DNA from: Palleronia pelagia
GTDB taxonomy: Bacteria > Pseudomonadota > Alphaproteobacteria > Rhodobacterales > Rhodobacteraceae
Assembly (NCBI RefSeq): GCF_900110115.1
Contig: NZ_FOCM01000003.1
Coordinates: forward strand, 310,001-374,000
Direction of reading: 5' to 3'
DNA: 64,000 nucleotides
Part shown: positions 20,652-28,895 of the stretch, piece by piece
Numbering within the stretch: the first letter of the stretch is position 1
Layout: every line of letters starts with the position of its first letter
Translations under genes and position numbers: made by a program
Notes under the pieces: generated by a model
Told to the model about the DNA's origin: nothing
What the model saw: the letters and a program-made list of their open reading frames with translations, nothing else
Databases searched by the model: none

Positions 20652-21518
20652 TCACGGGTGCACGACGTCACCGTCGGAGTACCCCTGGAGATAAAGCAGC
20701 GCGGTCAGGTCGCCGTGGTTGATCCGCCTGTCCACCTGCGCGGCGACCGAGGGCTTGGCGTGCAGCGCCACGCCCGCCCCGGCCAGTTGCAGCATCCCCA
20801 AGTCGTTCGCGCCGTCGCCCACCGCCATCACGTCCGCGGGGGACAGGTTCCGCGCGGCGCAGATGTCGTGCAGCGCCTGGACCTTGGCCTCGCGCCCCAG
20901 GATCGGCTCGGCCACCTGCCCGGTGATCCTGCCGGCCTCCTGCGGCAGCTCGTTCGCGCGGTGCATGTCGAAGCCCAGCCGCGCCGCGACCCGTGACGTG
21001 AAGGCCGTGAACCCGCCCGAGACCAACGCGGTGTAGCCGCCATTGGCCTTCATGGTGGCGATCAACACGTCGCCGCCGGGAGTGAGGGTGATGCGGTCTT
21101 CCCAGACCCGGTCGATCACGCCCGCGTCCAGCCCCGCCAGAAGGCCCACCCGTTCCCGCAGCGCGCCCTCGAAACCCAGCTCGCCGTTCATGGCGCGGGC
21201 GGTGATGCCCGAGACCTGGGCCCCGACACCGGCCATGTCCGCAAGCTCGTCGATGCATTCCTGCCCGATCATCGTGCTGTCCATGTCGGCCAGAAGGACG
21301 CTCTTGCGGCGGTTCTCGTCGGGCTGGATCACGAGGTCGCATCGCATCTTCTGCGCCTCTTCCCAGACCTCCCACTGGTTGGCGGGCACCTGTGCCACCG
21401 GGAATTCGACGGCGCGGTCCGGCGACAGCCATTGCGCGTCGCCCCCGCCCCACGCGTTGCGCAGCGCGTCGGCGAAGGCGGGGTCCAGCGCGGGCGAGAT
21501 CAGGGTGACGATGGGCAT
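20652..21518 (-). CDS. serB: Phosphoserine phosphatase
   Basis: A 288-residue HAD-family phosphatase performing the last step of serine synthesis. An N-terminal ACT-like region of about 70 residues precedes the catalytic domain. The motif I nucleophile D78 and proton donor D80 are in LADMDST, motif II is the serine in LVSGGF, and motif III is the [10 protein letters not shown] segment. It is divergent from serC across 160 bases. With serC and serA it completes the pathway from 3-phosphoglycerate to serine. Confidence 0.96.
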   Translation of the reverse strand: MPIVTLISPALDPAFADALRNAWGGGDAQWLSPDRAVEFPVAQVPANQWEVWEEAQKMRCDLVIQPDENRRKSVLLADMDSTMIGQECIDELADMAGVGAQVSGITARAMNGELGFEGALRERVGLLAGLDAGVIDRVWEDRITLTPGGDVLIATMKANGGYTALVSGGFTAFTSRVAARLGFDMHRANELPQEAGRITGQVAEPILGREAKVQALHDICAARNLSPADVMAVGDGANDLGMLQLAGAGVALHAKPSVAAQVDRRINHGDLTALLYLQGYSDGDVVHP

Positions 21519-21594
21519 GGCGGCTCCGCTTGGGTTACTCGCGCTGCGCCTTAGCGCATCGAGGGCAGCCGCAACAGGTGCCATCAAATTCCGC

Positions 21595-21623
21595 TTGCCT
21601 GAATCCCTGTCCGGCCCTATCTC
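21595..21623 (+). promoter_or_regulatory. Candidate serC promoter
   Basis: TTGCCT (21595-21600) and TATCTC (21618-21623) are separated by 17 bases. Transcription would start near 21630, leaving a leader of about 50 bases containing the two hairpins described next. The -10 match is moderate. Confidence 0.4.
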
Positions 21624-21636
21624 CGGCGGCGGGACA

Positions 21637-21676
21637 CCCTTCCCCAACGAAGGGCATATATCTGGAAGGATACCAG
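21637..21676 (+). promoter_or_regulatory. Structured serC leader, resembling the serC RNA motif
   Basis: Two hairpins precede the serC start. The first is CCCTTC/GAAGGG with loop CCCAAC (21637-21654). The second is CTGG/CCAG (21662-21676), whose loop holds the AAGGA ribosome binding site eight bases before the ATG. A serC RNA motif has been described upstream of serC in alphaproteobacteria; this looks like a case, but no covariance search was run. The second hairpin could mask the ribosome binding site and regulate translation. Confidence 0.55.
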
Positions 21677-21678
21677 TC

Positions 21679-22857
21679 ATGGCGACCCTCGAACCGGCCA
21701 CGCGGCCGGCCCTTACGCGACCGTCCGCAATGCCGGACAACCCGCATTTTTCCTCCGGCCCCTGCGCCAAGCCCCCCACCTTTTCGCTGGAAACGCTGTC
21801 CGACGCCGCGCTCGGCCGATCGCACCGTGCGGCCATTGGCAAGTCGAAGCTTGCCCAGGCCATCGACGAGACGCGCGACCTGCTGGGCGTGCCGGACGAT
21901 TACCGCATCGGCATCGTGCCCGCCTCGGACACCGGCGCCTACGAGATGGCCATGTGGACCATGCTGGGCGAACGCCCCTGCGAGATGGTCGCCTGGGAAT
22001 CCTTCGGCGCGGGCTGGGTCACCGACGCGGTCAAACAGCTGAAGCTCGACGCCCGCGTGCACGAGGCCGAGTATGGCCAGATCGTCGACATGGCCGCCCT
22101 GGATTACGACCGGGACGTCTGCTTCACCTGGAACGGCACCACCAGCGGCGTGAAGATGCCCCACGGTGACATGATCCCGGCGGACCGTGCCGGCCTGACC
22201 CTGTGCGACGCGACCTCGGCCGCATTCGCGCAGGACCTGCCCTGGGACAAGCTGGATGTGGTCACCTACAGCTGGCAGAAGGTGCTGGGCGGCGAGGCCG
22301 CGCACGGCATGCTGATCCTCAGCCCCCGCGCGGTCGAACGGCTGGAAAGCTACACCCCCGCATGGCCCCTGCCCAAGATCTTCCGCCTCACCAAGGGCGG
22401 CAAGCTGATCGAAGGCATCTTCAAGGGCGAGACGATCAACACGCCGTCGATGCTGTGCGTCGAGGATTACCTCCAGGCGCTGGCCTGGGCTCGCTCGGTG
22501 GGCGGGCTGAAGGGCCTGAAGGACCGCGCCAACCGCAACGCGCAGGTGATTTGGGATTTCTGCGCCGACCGCGACTGGATCGCGAACCTGGCGGCCAGCG
22601 ACGACATCCGCTCGAACACCTCGGTCTGCCTGCAATTCACCGATCCGGCTGTCGCGGGCGACGCGGCCTTCGCCAAGGCGGTGCAGAAGCGTCTGGAAGC
22701 CGAGGGCGCCGGGCTGGACCTGGGCAGCTACCGCGACGCGCCCCCGGGCCTGCGCATCTGGTGCGGCGCCACGGTCGAGACCTCGGATGTCGAGGCGCTG
22801 ATGCCGTGGATCGACTGGGCCTACCACGCCGAGCTCGACGCGCGCGACGCCGCCTGA
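21679..22857 (+). CDS. serC: Phosphoserine aminotransferase
   Basis: A 392-residue PLP-dependent transaminase converting 3-phosphohydroxypyruvate to phosphoserine. The Schiff-base lysine is K201 in [14 protein letters not shown]. The [10 protein letters not shown] opening and the WNGTTSGVK segment are typical of the longer alphaproteobacterial/actinobacterial SerC type. The start at 21679 adds about 18 residues before the fold and is supported by AAGGA inside the leader hairpin loop. serA follows 111 bases downstream in the same direction. Confidence 0.96.
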   Translation: MATLEPATRPALTRPSAMPDNPHFSSGPCAKPPTFSLETLSDAALGRSHRAAIGKSKLAQAIDETRDLLGVPDDYRIGIVPASDTGAYEMAMWTMLGERPCEMVAWESFGAGWVTDAVKQLKLDARVHEAEYGQIVDMAALDYDRDVCFTWNGTTSGVKMPHGDMIPADRAGLTLCDATSAAFAQDLPWDKLDVVTYSWQKVLGGEAAHGMLILSPRAVERLESYTPAWPLPKIFRLTKGGKLIEGIFKGETINTPSMLCVEDYLQALAWARSVGGLKGLKDRANRNAQVIWDFCADRDWIANLAASDDIRSNTSVCLQFTDPAVAGDAAFAKAVQKRLEAEGAGLDLGSYRDAPPGLRIWCGATVETSDVEALMPWIDWAYHAELDARDAA

Positions 22858-22869
22858 GCCACCTCGCGC

Positions 22870-22891
22870 GCCCCGGGCGCAGGTCCGGGGC
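22870..22891 (+). terminator. Hairpin between serC and serA
   Basis: A perfect 7-base stem GCCCCGG/CCGGGGC with an 8-base loop sits 13 bases after the serC stop. There is no T-run. It may attenuate or stabilise a shared serC-serA transcript rather than end it. Confidence 0.35.
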
Positions 22892-22968
22892 CATTCACAA
22901 CATTCCGCGCGACCCCGGCCCTCCCGGTGCGCGCCTTCCCCCGATTTCAAACGACAGGAGCGCCACAC

Positions 22969-24564
22969 ATGGCCCCCAAGGTTCTCGTCTCCGACAAGCT
23001 GTCGGAAACCGCCGTCCAGATCTTCCGCGATCGCGGCATCGACGTCGATTTCATGCCCGACCTGGGCAAGGACAAGGAAAAGCTGGCCGAGGTGATCGGC
23101 CAGTACGATGGCCTTGCCATCCGCTCGGCCACCAAGGCCACCGCCAAGCTGCTGGAGAAGGCCGACAACCTGAAAGTCATCGGCCGCGCGGGCATCGGGG
23201 TCGACAATGTCGACATCCCGGCCGCCAGCAAGAAGGGCGTGATCGTCATGAACACGCCCTTCGGCAACTCGATCACCACGGCCGAGCACGCCATCGCCAT
23301 GATGTTCGCCGTCGCGCGCCAGATCCCCGAGGCCAGCGCCAGCACCCATGCCGGCAAGTGGGAGAAGTCGCGCTTCATGGGCGTCGAGCTGACCAACAAG
23401 ACGCTGGGCGTCGTCGGCGCGGGCAATATCGGCTCGATCGTCATCGACCGCGCCCACGGCCTGCGGATGAAGGTCATCGCCTATGACCCCTTCCTGACCG
23501 AGGAGCGTGCCGACCAGCTGGGCGTGCGCAAGGTCGAGCTGGACGAGCTGCTGGGCAAGGCCGACTTCATCACCTTCCACGTGCCGCTGACCGACAAGAC
23601 CCGCAACATCCTGAGCCGCGATGCCATCGCCAAGCTCAAGCCCGGCGTGCGGATCATCAACTGCGCCCGCGGCGGACTGGTCGACGAAGAGGCGCTGGCC
23701 GAAGCGCTGAAGGACGGCCGCGTTGCCGGGGCCGCCTTCGACGTCTTCGCCGAAGAGCCCGCGACCGATTCGCCCCTGTTCAACCTGCCGAACGTGGTCG
23801 TCACGCCCCACCTGGGCGCCGCCACAACCGAGGCGCAGGAAAACGTGGCCCTGCAGGTGGCCGAGCAGATGTCGGACTACCTGCTGACGGGCGCGGTGCA
23901 GAACGCGCTGAACATGCCGTCGGTCACGGCCGAGGAAGCCAAGGTCATGGGCCCGTGGATCAAGCTGGCCGAGCACCTGGGCGCCTTCATCGGGCAACTG
24001 ACCGACGAAGGGGTCGAGGCGATCAACATCCTCTACGACGGCATGGCAGCCGAGATGAACACGGCGGCGCTGAACACGGCGGTGATCGCTGGCATGATGC
24101 GGTCGGTGAACCCGGACGTGAACATGGTTTCGGCCCCCGTGCTGGCCAAGGATCGCGGCATCGACATCGCCACGACCACGCAGGAACAGACCGGCATGTT
24201 CGAAGGCTACATCAAGGTGCACGTGAAGACGGCGACTCGCGAACGCTCCATCGCGGGCACCGTGTTCTCGGACGGCAAGCCGCGCTTCATCCAGATCAAG
24301 GGCATCAACATTGATGCCGAGGTCGGGCCGCACATGCTCTACACCACCAACCAGGACCGCGCCGGCATCATCGGTACGCTGGGACAGACCCTGGGCGAGA
24401 ACGGCGTGAACATCGCCAATTTCACCCTGGGCCGGTCCGAGCTGGGCAAGGACGCGATCGCGCTTCTCCTGCTGGACGACCAGCCGCCCGAGCCGGTTCT
24501 GCAGAAGCTGAAGGACACCGGGTCGTTCCAACAGGTGCGCCCGCTGCAATTCGCGGTCGGCTAA
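22969..24564 (+). CDS. serA: D-3-phosphoglycerate dehydrogenase
   Basis: A 531-residue NAD-dependent enzyme opening the serine pathway. It has a D-2-hydroxyacid dehydrogenase catalytic/NAD domain with the GxGxxG-like VVGAGNIGS, the catalytic arginine in NCARGGLVDE and the catalytic histidine in TPHLGAAT. An intervening ASB domain and a C-terminal ACT domain (about 455-531, YTTNQDRAGIIG) follow. This is the long SerA form, which is often serine-regulated. ACAGGAG before the ATG at 22969 fixes the start. A strong terminator follows. Confidence 0.96.
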   Translation: MAPKVLVSDKLSETAVQIFRDRGIDVDFMPDLGKDKEKLAEVIGQYDGLAIRSATKATAKLLEKADNLKVIGRAGIGVDNVDIPAASKKGVIVMNTPFGNSITTAEHAIAMMFAVARQIPEASASTHAGKWEKSRFMGVELTNKTLGVVGAGNIGSIVIDRAHGLRMKVIAYDPFLTEERADQLGVRKVELDELLGKADFITFHVPLTDKTRNILSRDAIAKLKPGVRIINCARGGLVDEEALAEALKDGRVAGAAFDVFAEEPATDSPLFNLPNVVVTPHLGAATTEAQENVALQVAEQMSDYLLTGAVQNALNMPSVTAEEAKVMGPWIKLAEHLGAFIGQLTDEGVEAINILYDGMAAEMNTAALNTAVIAGMMRSVNPDVNMVSAPVLAKDRGIDIATTTQEQTGMFEGYIKVHVKTATRERSIAGTVFSDGKPRFIQIKGINIDAEVGPHMLYTTNQDRAGIIGTLGQTLGENGVNIANFTLGRSELGKDAIALLLLDDQPPEPVLQKLKDTGSFQQVRPLQFAVG

Positions 24565-24584
24565 GCCGGATCGCGACCTATCAT

Positions 24585-24615
24585 GAGGGGCGGGCCATCG
24601 GGTCCGCCCCTCTTT
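24585..24615 (+). terminator. serA terminator
   Basis: The 9-base stem GAGGGGCGG/CCGCCCCTC (24585-24593 with 24604-24612) is followed by a short TTT. It closes the serC-serA unit before the phosphatase gene. Confidence 0.75.
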
Positions 24616-24638
24616 GCCTTGTCCCGGAAGGACACCCC

Positions 24639-25430
24639 ATGACGATCTACGCCATCGGCGACATCCACGGCTTTTCCGCCCAGCTCGACCGTGCGCTGGA
24701 CCTGGTCGAACGCGACGGCGGGCGCGACGCGCGGATCGTGTTCATGGGCGACTACACCGACCGCGGACCCGACAGCCGCGGCGTGCTGGACCGCCTGATC
24801 GGGGGGCTGGCCGAGGGGCGGAACTGGGTCGCCATCAAGGGCAACCACGACAGGATGTTCGAGCGTTTCCTGACCCAGGGCGTCGAGAACGACGACCGCA
24901 TCAAGTCCGGGCTGTCGTGGATGAACCAGCGGCTGGGTGGCCCGCGCACGCTGGGCAGCTATGGCTTGGGGGGCGAGGGGGCGGCCTTTCTGCACAGTGC
25001 CAATGGCGGGATCGAGACGCTCATGTCCTACGAGGTCGACGACACGGTTCTCGACCGCGAGGAACTGGTGATGCAGGCCCGCGCCACGGTGCCCCAGGCG
25101 CATGTGCAATTCTTGGCGCAGCGCCCGCTTTGGCATCGCGAGGACGGGTTGCTGTTCGTGCATGCCGGCATCCGGCCGGGTATCGCGCTCGACCAGCAGG
25201 ACGAGGATGACCTGCTATGGATTCGCGAAGGCTGGCTCGAAGATACGCGCGACCACGGCGCGCTGGTCGTGCACGGCCATACCGCGCTGGAGTTCCCCGA
25301 GCACTACGGCAACCGGATCAACACCGATGGCGGGGCCGGCTACGGCCGCGACCTGGTGCCGGTGGCGATCGACGAGGATGGCGTCTTCACGCTTCATCCC
25401 GAGGGCCGCGCGCCGCTGACCGCGCCCTGA
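24639..25430 (+). CDS. Metallophosphoesterase (serine/threonine phosphatase/ApaH-like)
   Basis: A 263-residue calcineurin-like phosphoesterase. The metal-binding motifs appear in order: GDIHG (7-11), GDYTDRGPDS, KGNHD, and the later histidines in VHAGIRPG and VHGHT. The DRGPDS and GNHD spacing matches PP2A-like protein phosphatases and diadenosine tetraphosphatase; substrate choice cannot be decided. GGAAGG precedes the ATG. Its last 44 bases overlap the 3' end of a convergent small membrane-protein gene. Confidence 0.9.
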   Translation: MTIYAIGDIHGFSAQLDRALDLVERDGGRDARIVFMGDYTDRGPDSRGVLDRLIGGLAEGRNWVAIKGNHDRMFERFLTQGVENDDRIKSGLSWMNQRLGGPRTLGSYGLGGEGAAFLHSANGGIETLMSYEVDDTVLDREELVMQARATVPQAHVQFLAQRPLWHREDGLLFVHAGIRPGIALDQQDEDDLLWIREGWLEDTRDHGALVVHGHTALEFPEHYGNRINTDGGAGYGRDLVPVAIDEDGVFTLHPEGRAPLTAP

Positions 25431-25617
25431 GAATTCCGCGCAATGACCAGAGCGCCGACAGGCCGAAGAAGCCGCCGGCGACGATGATGACTTCGAAAAA
25501 AGCAGGACCCGAGGGCACGCCGCGGACAAGCAGCGCACCGATCAGAAGGGCCAGACCCGCGACCGAAATGGCCAGCCGGACGTAAAGCTCGCCCGCGCCA
25601 GGCCCCTTGGCCGCCAT
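25387..25617 (-). CDS. Small two-helix membrane protein (76 aa)
   Basis: A 76-residue protein with two hydrophobic segments (about residues 12-32 and 38-58) and an arginine-rich C-terminal tail (RGILRARSAARGP). I do not recognise a family. It begins eight bases after the stop of a 25-residue membrane peptide on the same strand, with no strong ribosome binding site of its own, suggesting translational coupling. The 3' end overlaps the convergent phosphatase gene by 44 bases. Confidence 0.6.
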   Translation of the reverse strand: MAAKGPGAGELYVRLAISVAGLALLIGALLVRGVPSGPAFFEVIIVAGGFFGLSALWSLRGILRARSAARGPRDEA

Positions 25618-25625
25618 GGATCGGC

Positions 25626-25703
25626 TTACTTGCTCGACGACATGAAGTTGAAGACGGCAAGGCCCAGCAGCAGGACCAGAATGATGAGGACGATGAAATA
25701 CAT
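25626..25703 (-). CDS. 25-residue single-helix membrane peptide
   Basis: A very short gene with start ATG at 25703 and stop TAA at 25626. It encodes one hydrophobic helix (MYFIVLIILVLLLGLAVFN) and a polar tail MSSSK. A strong ribosome binding site, GGAAGGAGA, lies at normal distance, which argues that it is translated. The 76-residue membrane protein follows closely. The predicted product is an inner-membrane peptide of unknown function, possibly partnering the downstream protein. Confidence 0.6.
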   Translation of the reverse strand: MYFIVLIILVLLLGLAVFNFMSSSK

Positions 25704-25829
25704 GGGCCGAGGTCTCCTTCCAGATGGGAAAGCATATGGGCGGCGCGGGCTTTTTGTCCACCTCCCCCGCTTTTCCCGCCGCTGCGGATGGTCTAGAAGG
25801 CCGCGAATTTTGCCTCAGGAGGGGTTTTG

Positions 25830-26852
25830 ATGGGTTATCGTATCGCCGTTGTCGGGGCCACGGGTAACGTGGGCCGCGAAATGCTGAGCATCCTGGACGA
25901 GCGGGGCTTCCCGGTCGACGAGATCGTGGCGCTGGCCTCGCGCAAGTCGCAGGGCACCGAAGTCAGCTTCGGCGAGCAGACGCTCAAGACCAAGGACCTC
26001 GAGCAGTTCGATTTCACCGGCTGGGACATCGCCCTTTTCGCCGTGGGATCCGAGGCGACGAAGGTCCACGCGCCGCGCGCCGCCAAGGCCGGCTGCATCG
26101 TGATCGATAACAGCTCGCTCTACCGCTACGACGCGGACGTGCCTCTGATCGTGCCCGAGGTGAACCCCGACGCGATCCACGGCTACGCCAAGAAGAACAT
26201 CATCGCGAATCCCAACTGCTCGACCGCGCAGATGGTCGTGGCGCTGAAGCCGCTGCATGACCGCGCCCGGATCAAGCGCGTCGTGGTCAGCACCTACCAG
26301 TCCGTTTCGGGCTCGGGGAAAGAGGCCATCGACGAGTTGTGGGACCAGACCAAGTCGATCTACAACCCTGTCGATAATTACCAGGCCAAGGTCTACCCCA
26401 AGCAGATCGCCTTCAACGTGATCCCGCATATCGACAGTTTCATGGACTCGGGCGATACGCGCGAGGAATGGAAGATGGTGGTCGAGACCAAGAAGATCGT
26501 GGACCCCAAGATCAAGGTCACGGCGACCTGCGTGCGGGTGCCGGTCTTTGTCGGGCACTCGGAATCGATCAATATCGAGACCGAGGATTTCCTGGACGAG
26601 GACGAGGCCCGCGACATCCTGCGCGAGGCGCCGGGCGTCATGGTCGTCGATAAGCGCGAGGATGGCGGCTACATCACCCCGATCGAAAGCGTGGGCGAAT
26701 TCGCCACCTATGTCAGCCGCATCCGGCAGGACGTGACGATCGAGAACGGTCTGAACTTCTGGTGTGTCAGCGACAACCTGCGCAAGGGCGCGGCGCTGAA
26801 CGCGGTGCAGATCGCCGAGCTGCTGGGCCGCGAGGTCCTGAAGAAGGGCTGA
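25830..26852 (+). CDS. asd: Aspartate-semialdehyde dehydrogenase
   Basis: A 340-residue NADP-dependent enzyme making aspartate semialdehyde, the branch point to lysine/DAP, threonine and methionine. The nucleotide motif is GATGNVGREM near the N-terminus, the catalytic nucleophile is C130 (NPNCSTAQM), and the later histidine region is VFVGHSESI. AGGAGGGG precedes the ATG at 25830. A strong terminator follows, so it appears monocistronic. It supplies the pathway served by dapD, dapE and dapF in this window. Confidence 0.96.
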   Translation: MGYRIAVVGATGNVGREMLSILDERGFPVDEIVALASRKSQGTEVSFGEQTLKTKDLEQFDFTGWDIALFAVGSEATKVHAPRAAKAGCIVIDNSSLYRYDADVPLIVPEVNPDAIHGYAKKNIIANPNCSTAQMVVALKPLHDRARIKRVVVSTYQSVSGSGKEAIDELWDQTKSIYNPVDNYQAKVYPKQIAFNVIPHIDSFMDSGDTREEWKMVVETKKIVDPKIKVTATCVRVPVFVGHSESINIETEDFLDEDEARDILREAPGVMVVDKREDGGYITPIESVGEFATYVSRIRQDVTIENGLNFWCVSDNLRKGAALNAVQIAELLGREVLKKG

Positions 26853-26877
26853 TCGGCTTTCGCGGTTTCACGAACGG

Positions 26878-26905
26878 GCGGCGCCGGACAGGGGCCGCCT
26901 TTTTC
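26878..26905 (+). terminator. asd terminator
   Basis: The stem GGCGGC/GCCGCC (26878-26883 with 26895-26900) is followed by TTTTT: a clear intrinsic terminator about 25 bases after the stop codon. Confidence 0.85.
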
Positions 26906-27375
26906 GTGTCCGGCCGTCCGCGAGCGAATCGGTGTCCCCGGATGCTGGTTAAGATCGGGTAACGATCCGGGGTCCGGGTTGCGTATCACGCCCGATGGGC
27001 GGGATTTTAAGCGAATCTCCGGCATCCGGTTACCGGAATAATCCATTCGGATCAGTGTTTTGCGGCGTCAGCGCCGATCCCGGAAAATCCGCGGGGAAAT
27101 CGAAAGCGGGCGCAAACCAGCCCGTGGTGAATTGCGGTCATGGACACGTCCGGGGGGCGGGCGTGCCGGGAAAAGGGTGACCGCCACGATGACCTGTTTC
27201 TTGAATAATCGCCGTATCGCTAGGCCCGCGATGGGCCCTGCACCTGCCAGCCGGGCCATCGCGCGGCCACGGATCGGACGGCAGGATGTCGAGCCGGTCC
27301 TTCGGGATCTTCTCGGCGACCTGCCCCGCCTTGTGGTGACGCACCCGGTCCCGTCCCAGCCGAAAGGAGCAAGCC
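26906..27375. other. Long intergenic stretch without a supported gene
   Basis: This 470-base gap between the asd terminator and a small gene is visibly richer in A/T than its surroundings. Short open frames exist on both strands but lack ribosome binding sites, recognisable residue patterns and consistent codon use. No tRNA or known riboswitch fold is apparent. It could hold a long leader, a small RNA or remnants of a lost gene; the sequence does not decide. Confidence 0.6.
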
Positions 27376-27576
27376 ATGTCTGAAATGATCGAGAAAGCCC
27401 GCGCCGGCCGTCGGCGCGCCCTGCGCCTGAACCGACTGTCCCGGACCAACGTATTCCTGGATGTCGACGGCATGGACGAGGATCCGCTTCCGCGCGGGTC
27501 GGTCCTGCGGGTGCTGTCCGAGATTACGGCGCTCTCTCCCGAACACGCCCGTCCGATGGCCCGCCACGCGGCCTGA
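27376..27576 (+). CDS. Small basic hypothetical protein (66 aa)
   Basis: A 66-residue protein with an arginine-rich N-terminal helix (ARAGRRRALRLNRLSR) and a more acidic middle (LDVDGMDEDPLPRGS). It has no signal peptide or membrane segment. I know no family. The start is well supported by AAAGGAG seven bases before the ATG. It stands alone between a long noncoding stretch and GC-rich hairpins. The basic helix could bind nucleic acid, but this is only a guess from charge. Confidence 0.6.
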   Translation: MSEMIEKARAGRRRALRLNRLSRTNVFLDVDGMDEDPLPRGSVLRVLSEITALSPEHARPMARHAA

Positions 27577-27589
27577 ACGGTCAGGCACG

Positions 27590-27610
27590 GCGCCCCCGGT
27601 CCCCGGGCGC
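27590..27610. terminator. GC-rich hairpin between convergent genes
   Basis: The stem GCGCCC/GGGCGC with a C/G-rich loop is followed by a second GGCGCCC-type palindrome, between the 66-residue gene and the carbonic anhydrase stop. There are no T-runs, so only a weak terminator call is possible. Confidence 0.3.
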
Positions 27611-27660
27611 GGCGCCCCCGGGCCGGGATCGTTCACCGGGGGGCGAACCCGGCCCGCGCC

Positions 27661-28308
27661 TCAGATCGCGGCGAAGCGGTCGGCGACCGGGTTGTAGACG
27701 TGGATTTCGCCCGCGGCGATGTCGTTCCAGACGCCGTGCAGGTTCAGCCGGCCGTCCTCGACACGTTCGGACACGAAGGGGAAGGTCATGAGATTGCGAA
27801 GCGAGACTTTCACCGCTTCCTTCTCCAGCGCGACGGTGCGCTCGCCTTCATCACCCTCCGGCAGATTCTCGAATCCGGGCCGCAGGATGTCCATCCAGCG
27901 GCCCACGAAGCTTTCGGGTTTCTCCAGCTCGGGCGCGTTGCCCGAGCACATGTCGTAGCAGCCCTTGACCCCCCCGCAGGACGAGTGGCCCATGACGACG
28001 AGGTTGGTCACCTGCAAGGCGGCCACCGCGTATTCGACCGCGGCCGAGGTGCCGTGCTGCTGGCCGTCGGGCTGGTAGGGCGGAACCATCGCGGCGATGT
28101 TGCGGTGCAGGAAGAACTCGCCCTGTTCCGCGCCGAACATGTCTGTCGCGTGGACCCGGCTGTCGCAGCACGAGATCATCATCACGCGCGGGCGCTGCCC
28201 CTCGTTCACCAGCCTTTTGAACCAATGCTCGTTCTCGACGAAGCTCGTGGCGTGCCAGCCCTGGAAACGCTGCACCAGATACGTCGGAAGCGGTTTGGCA
28301 GGGATCAT
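27661..28308 (-). CDS. Beta-class carbonic anhydrase
   Basis: A 215-residue zinc enzyme interconverting CO2 and bicarbonate. The zinc ligands and active-site pair are in CCDSRV (C47 or C48, with D49 and R51) and GHSSCGG (H108, C111). Length is typical. The cytosolic form has no signal peptide. The start at 28308 follows GAGAGGAG, about 10 bases upstream, and begins the conserved Lys/Pro-rich opening. It is divergent from the 128-residue hypothetical gene across 137 bases. Confidence 0.95.
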   Translation of the reverse strand: MIPAKPLPTYLVQRFQGWHATSFVENEHWFKRLVNEGQRPRVMMISCCDSRVHATDMFGAEQGEFFLHRNIAAMVPPYQPDGQQHGTSAAVEYAVAALQVTNLVVMGHSSCGGVKGCYDMCSGNAPELEKPESFVGRWMDILRPGFENLPEGDEGERTVALEKEAVKVSLRNLMTFPFVSERVEDGRLNLHGVWNDIAAGEIHVYNPVADRFAAI

Positions 28309-28445
28309 CTCGGCTCCTCTCGGTTTCGGCCTTCTTGCGGAATTAGCCCCGTTTGAATGCTTTTGCGACCCCGGATCGCGCGGGCCGACACCAATTGTTA
28401 GCAGCCTTGGGCCATGGTGGCGGTCGGGGATGAGAGGGAAGATGG

Positions 28446-28832
28446 ATGCCTGATATCGTAAGTCTGAACCTGGTCGAGCCGACGCCGGACGACCTGTCGC
28501 GCCTGCTGAAACTGGGTCGCGACCCGGCGGGCGGTGGTCCCAGCGCGGTGATCGAACGGCGACTGGAACGGCTGGCGAAGGCGCTTTTGCGCGCGTCGGT
28601 CGCCCTGCGCGACGATCGGCCCAGCGGCGTTGCCGAGGCCGCATGCGACGCCGCGCGGCTGGCCCGGGGGCTGGGCCTGCGCCGCGCCTTCCGGGTGGCC
28701 CAGGCGACGGCGGCCCTGGCCGGGTCGCCGGATCGCACGGCGCTGGCCGCCAACGTCGCCCGGCTGGTCCGCCTGGGCGACCAGGCTGTGACCTGCATCT
28801 GGGAGGAAGCCGACCATTCGTCGGGCGCCTGA
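28446..28832 (+). CDS. Conserved hypothetical helical protein (128 aa)
   Basis: A 128-residue, alanine/arginine-rich, mostly helical soluble protein. It opens MPDIVSLNLVEPTPDDLSRL and continues with repeated helix stretches such as RLERLAKALLRASVAL and AARLARGLGLRRAF. It has no membrane segment, cysteine cluster or recognised domain. The helical bundle loosely recalls Hpt-like or four-helix proteins, but the phosphorylatable histidine motif is missing. AGAGGGAAG lies close to the ATG. The aminopeptidase gene starts 63 bases after its stop. Confidence 0.7.
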   Translation: MPDIVSLNLVEPTPDDLSRLLKLGRDPAGGGPSAVIERRLERLAKALLRASVALRDDRPSGVAEAACDAARLARGLGLRRAFRVAQATAALAGSPDRTALAANVARLVRLGDQAVTCIWEEADHSSGA

Positions 28833-28895
28833 GCGGTTGCACGCGCTTGTCGCTGCCCTAGTAATGGCAGGAATTGACCCTGCCAGGACAGCCCG

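Noticed and set aside
21535-24549. A very long open frame (about 1000 codons) on the minus strand opposite serC and serA
   Set aside because: It lies opposite two certain genes; its protein is His/Arg/Gly-rich with no domain, a typical antisense frame of GC-rich codons.
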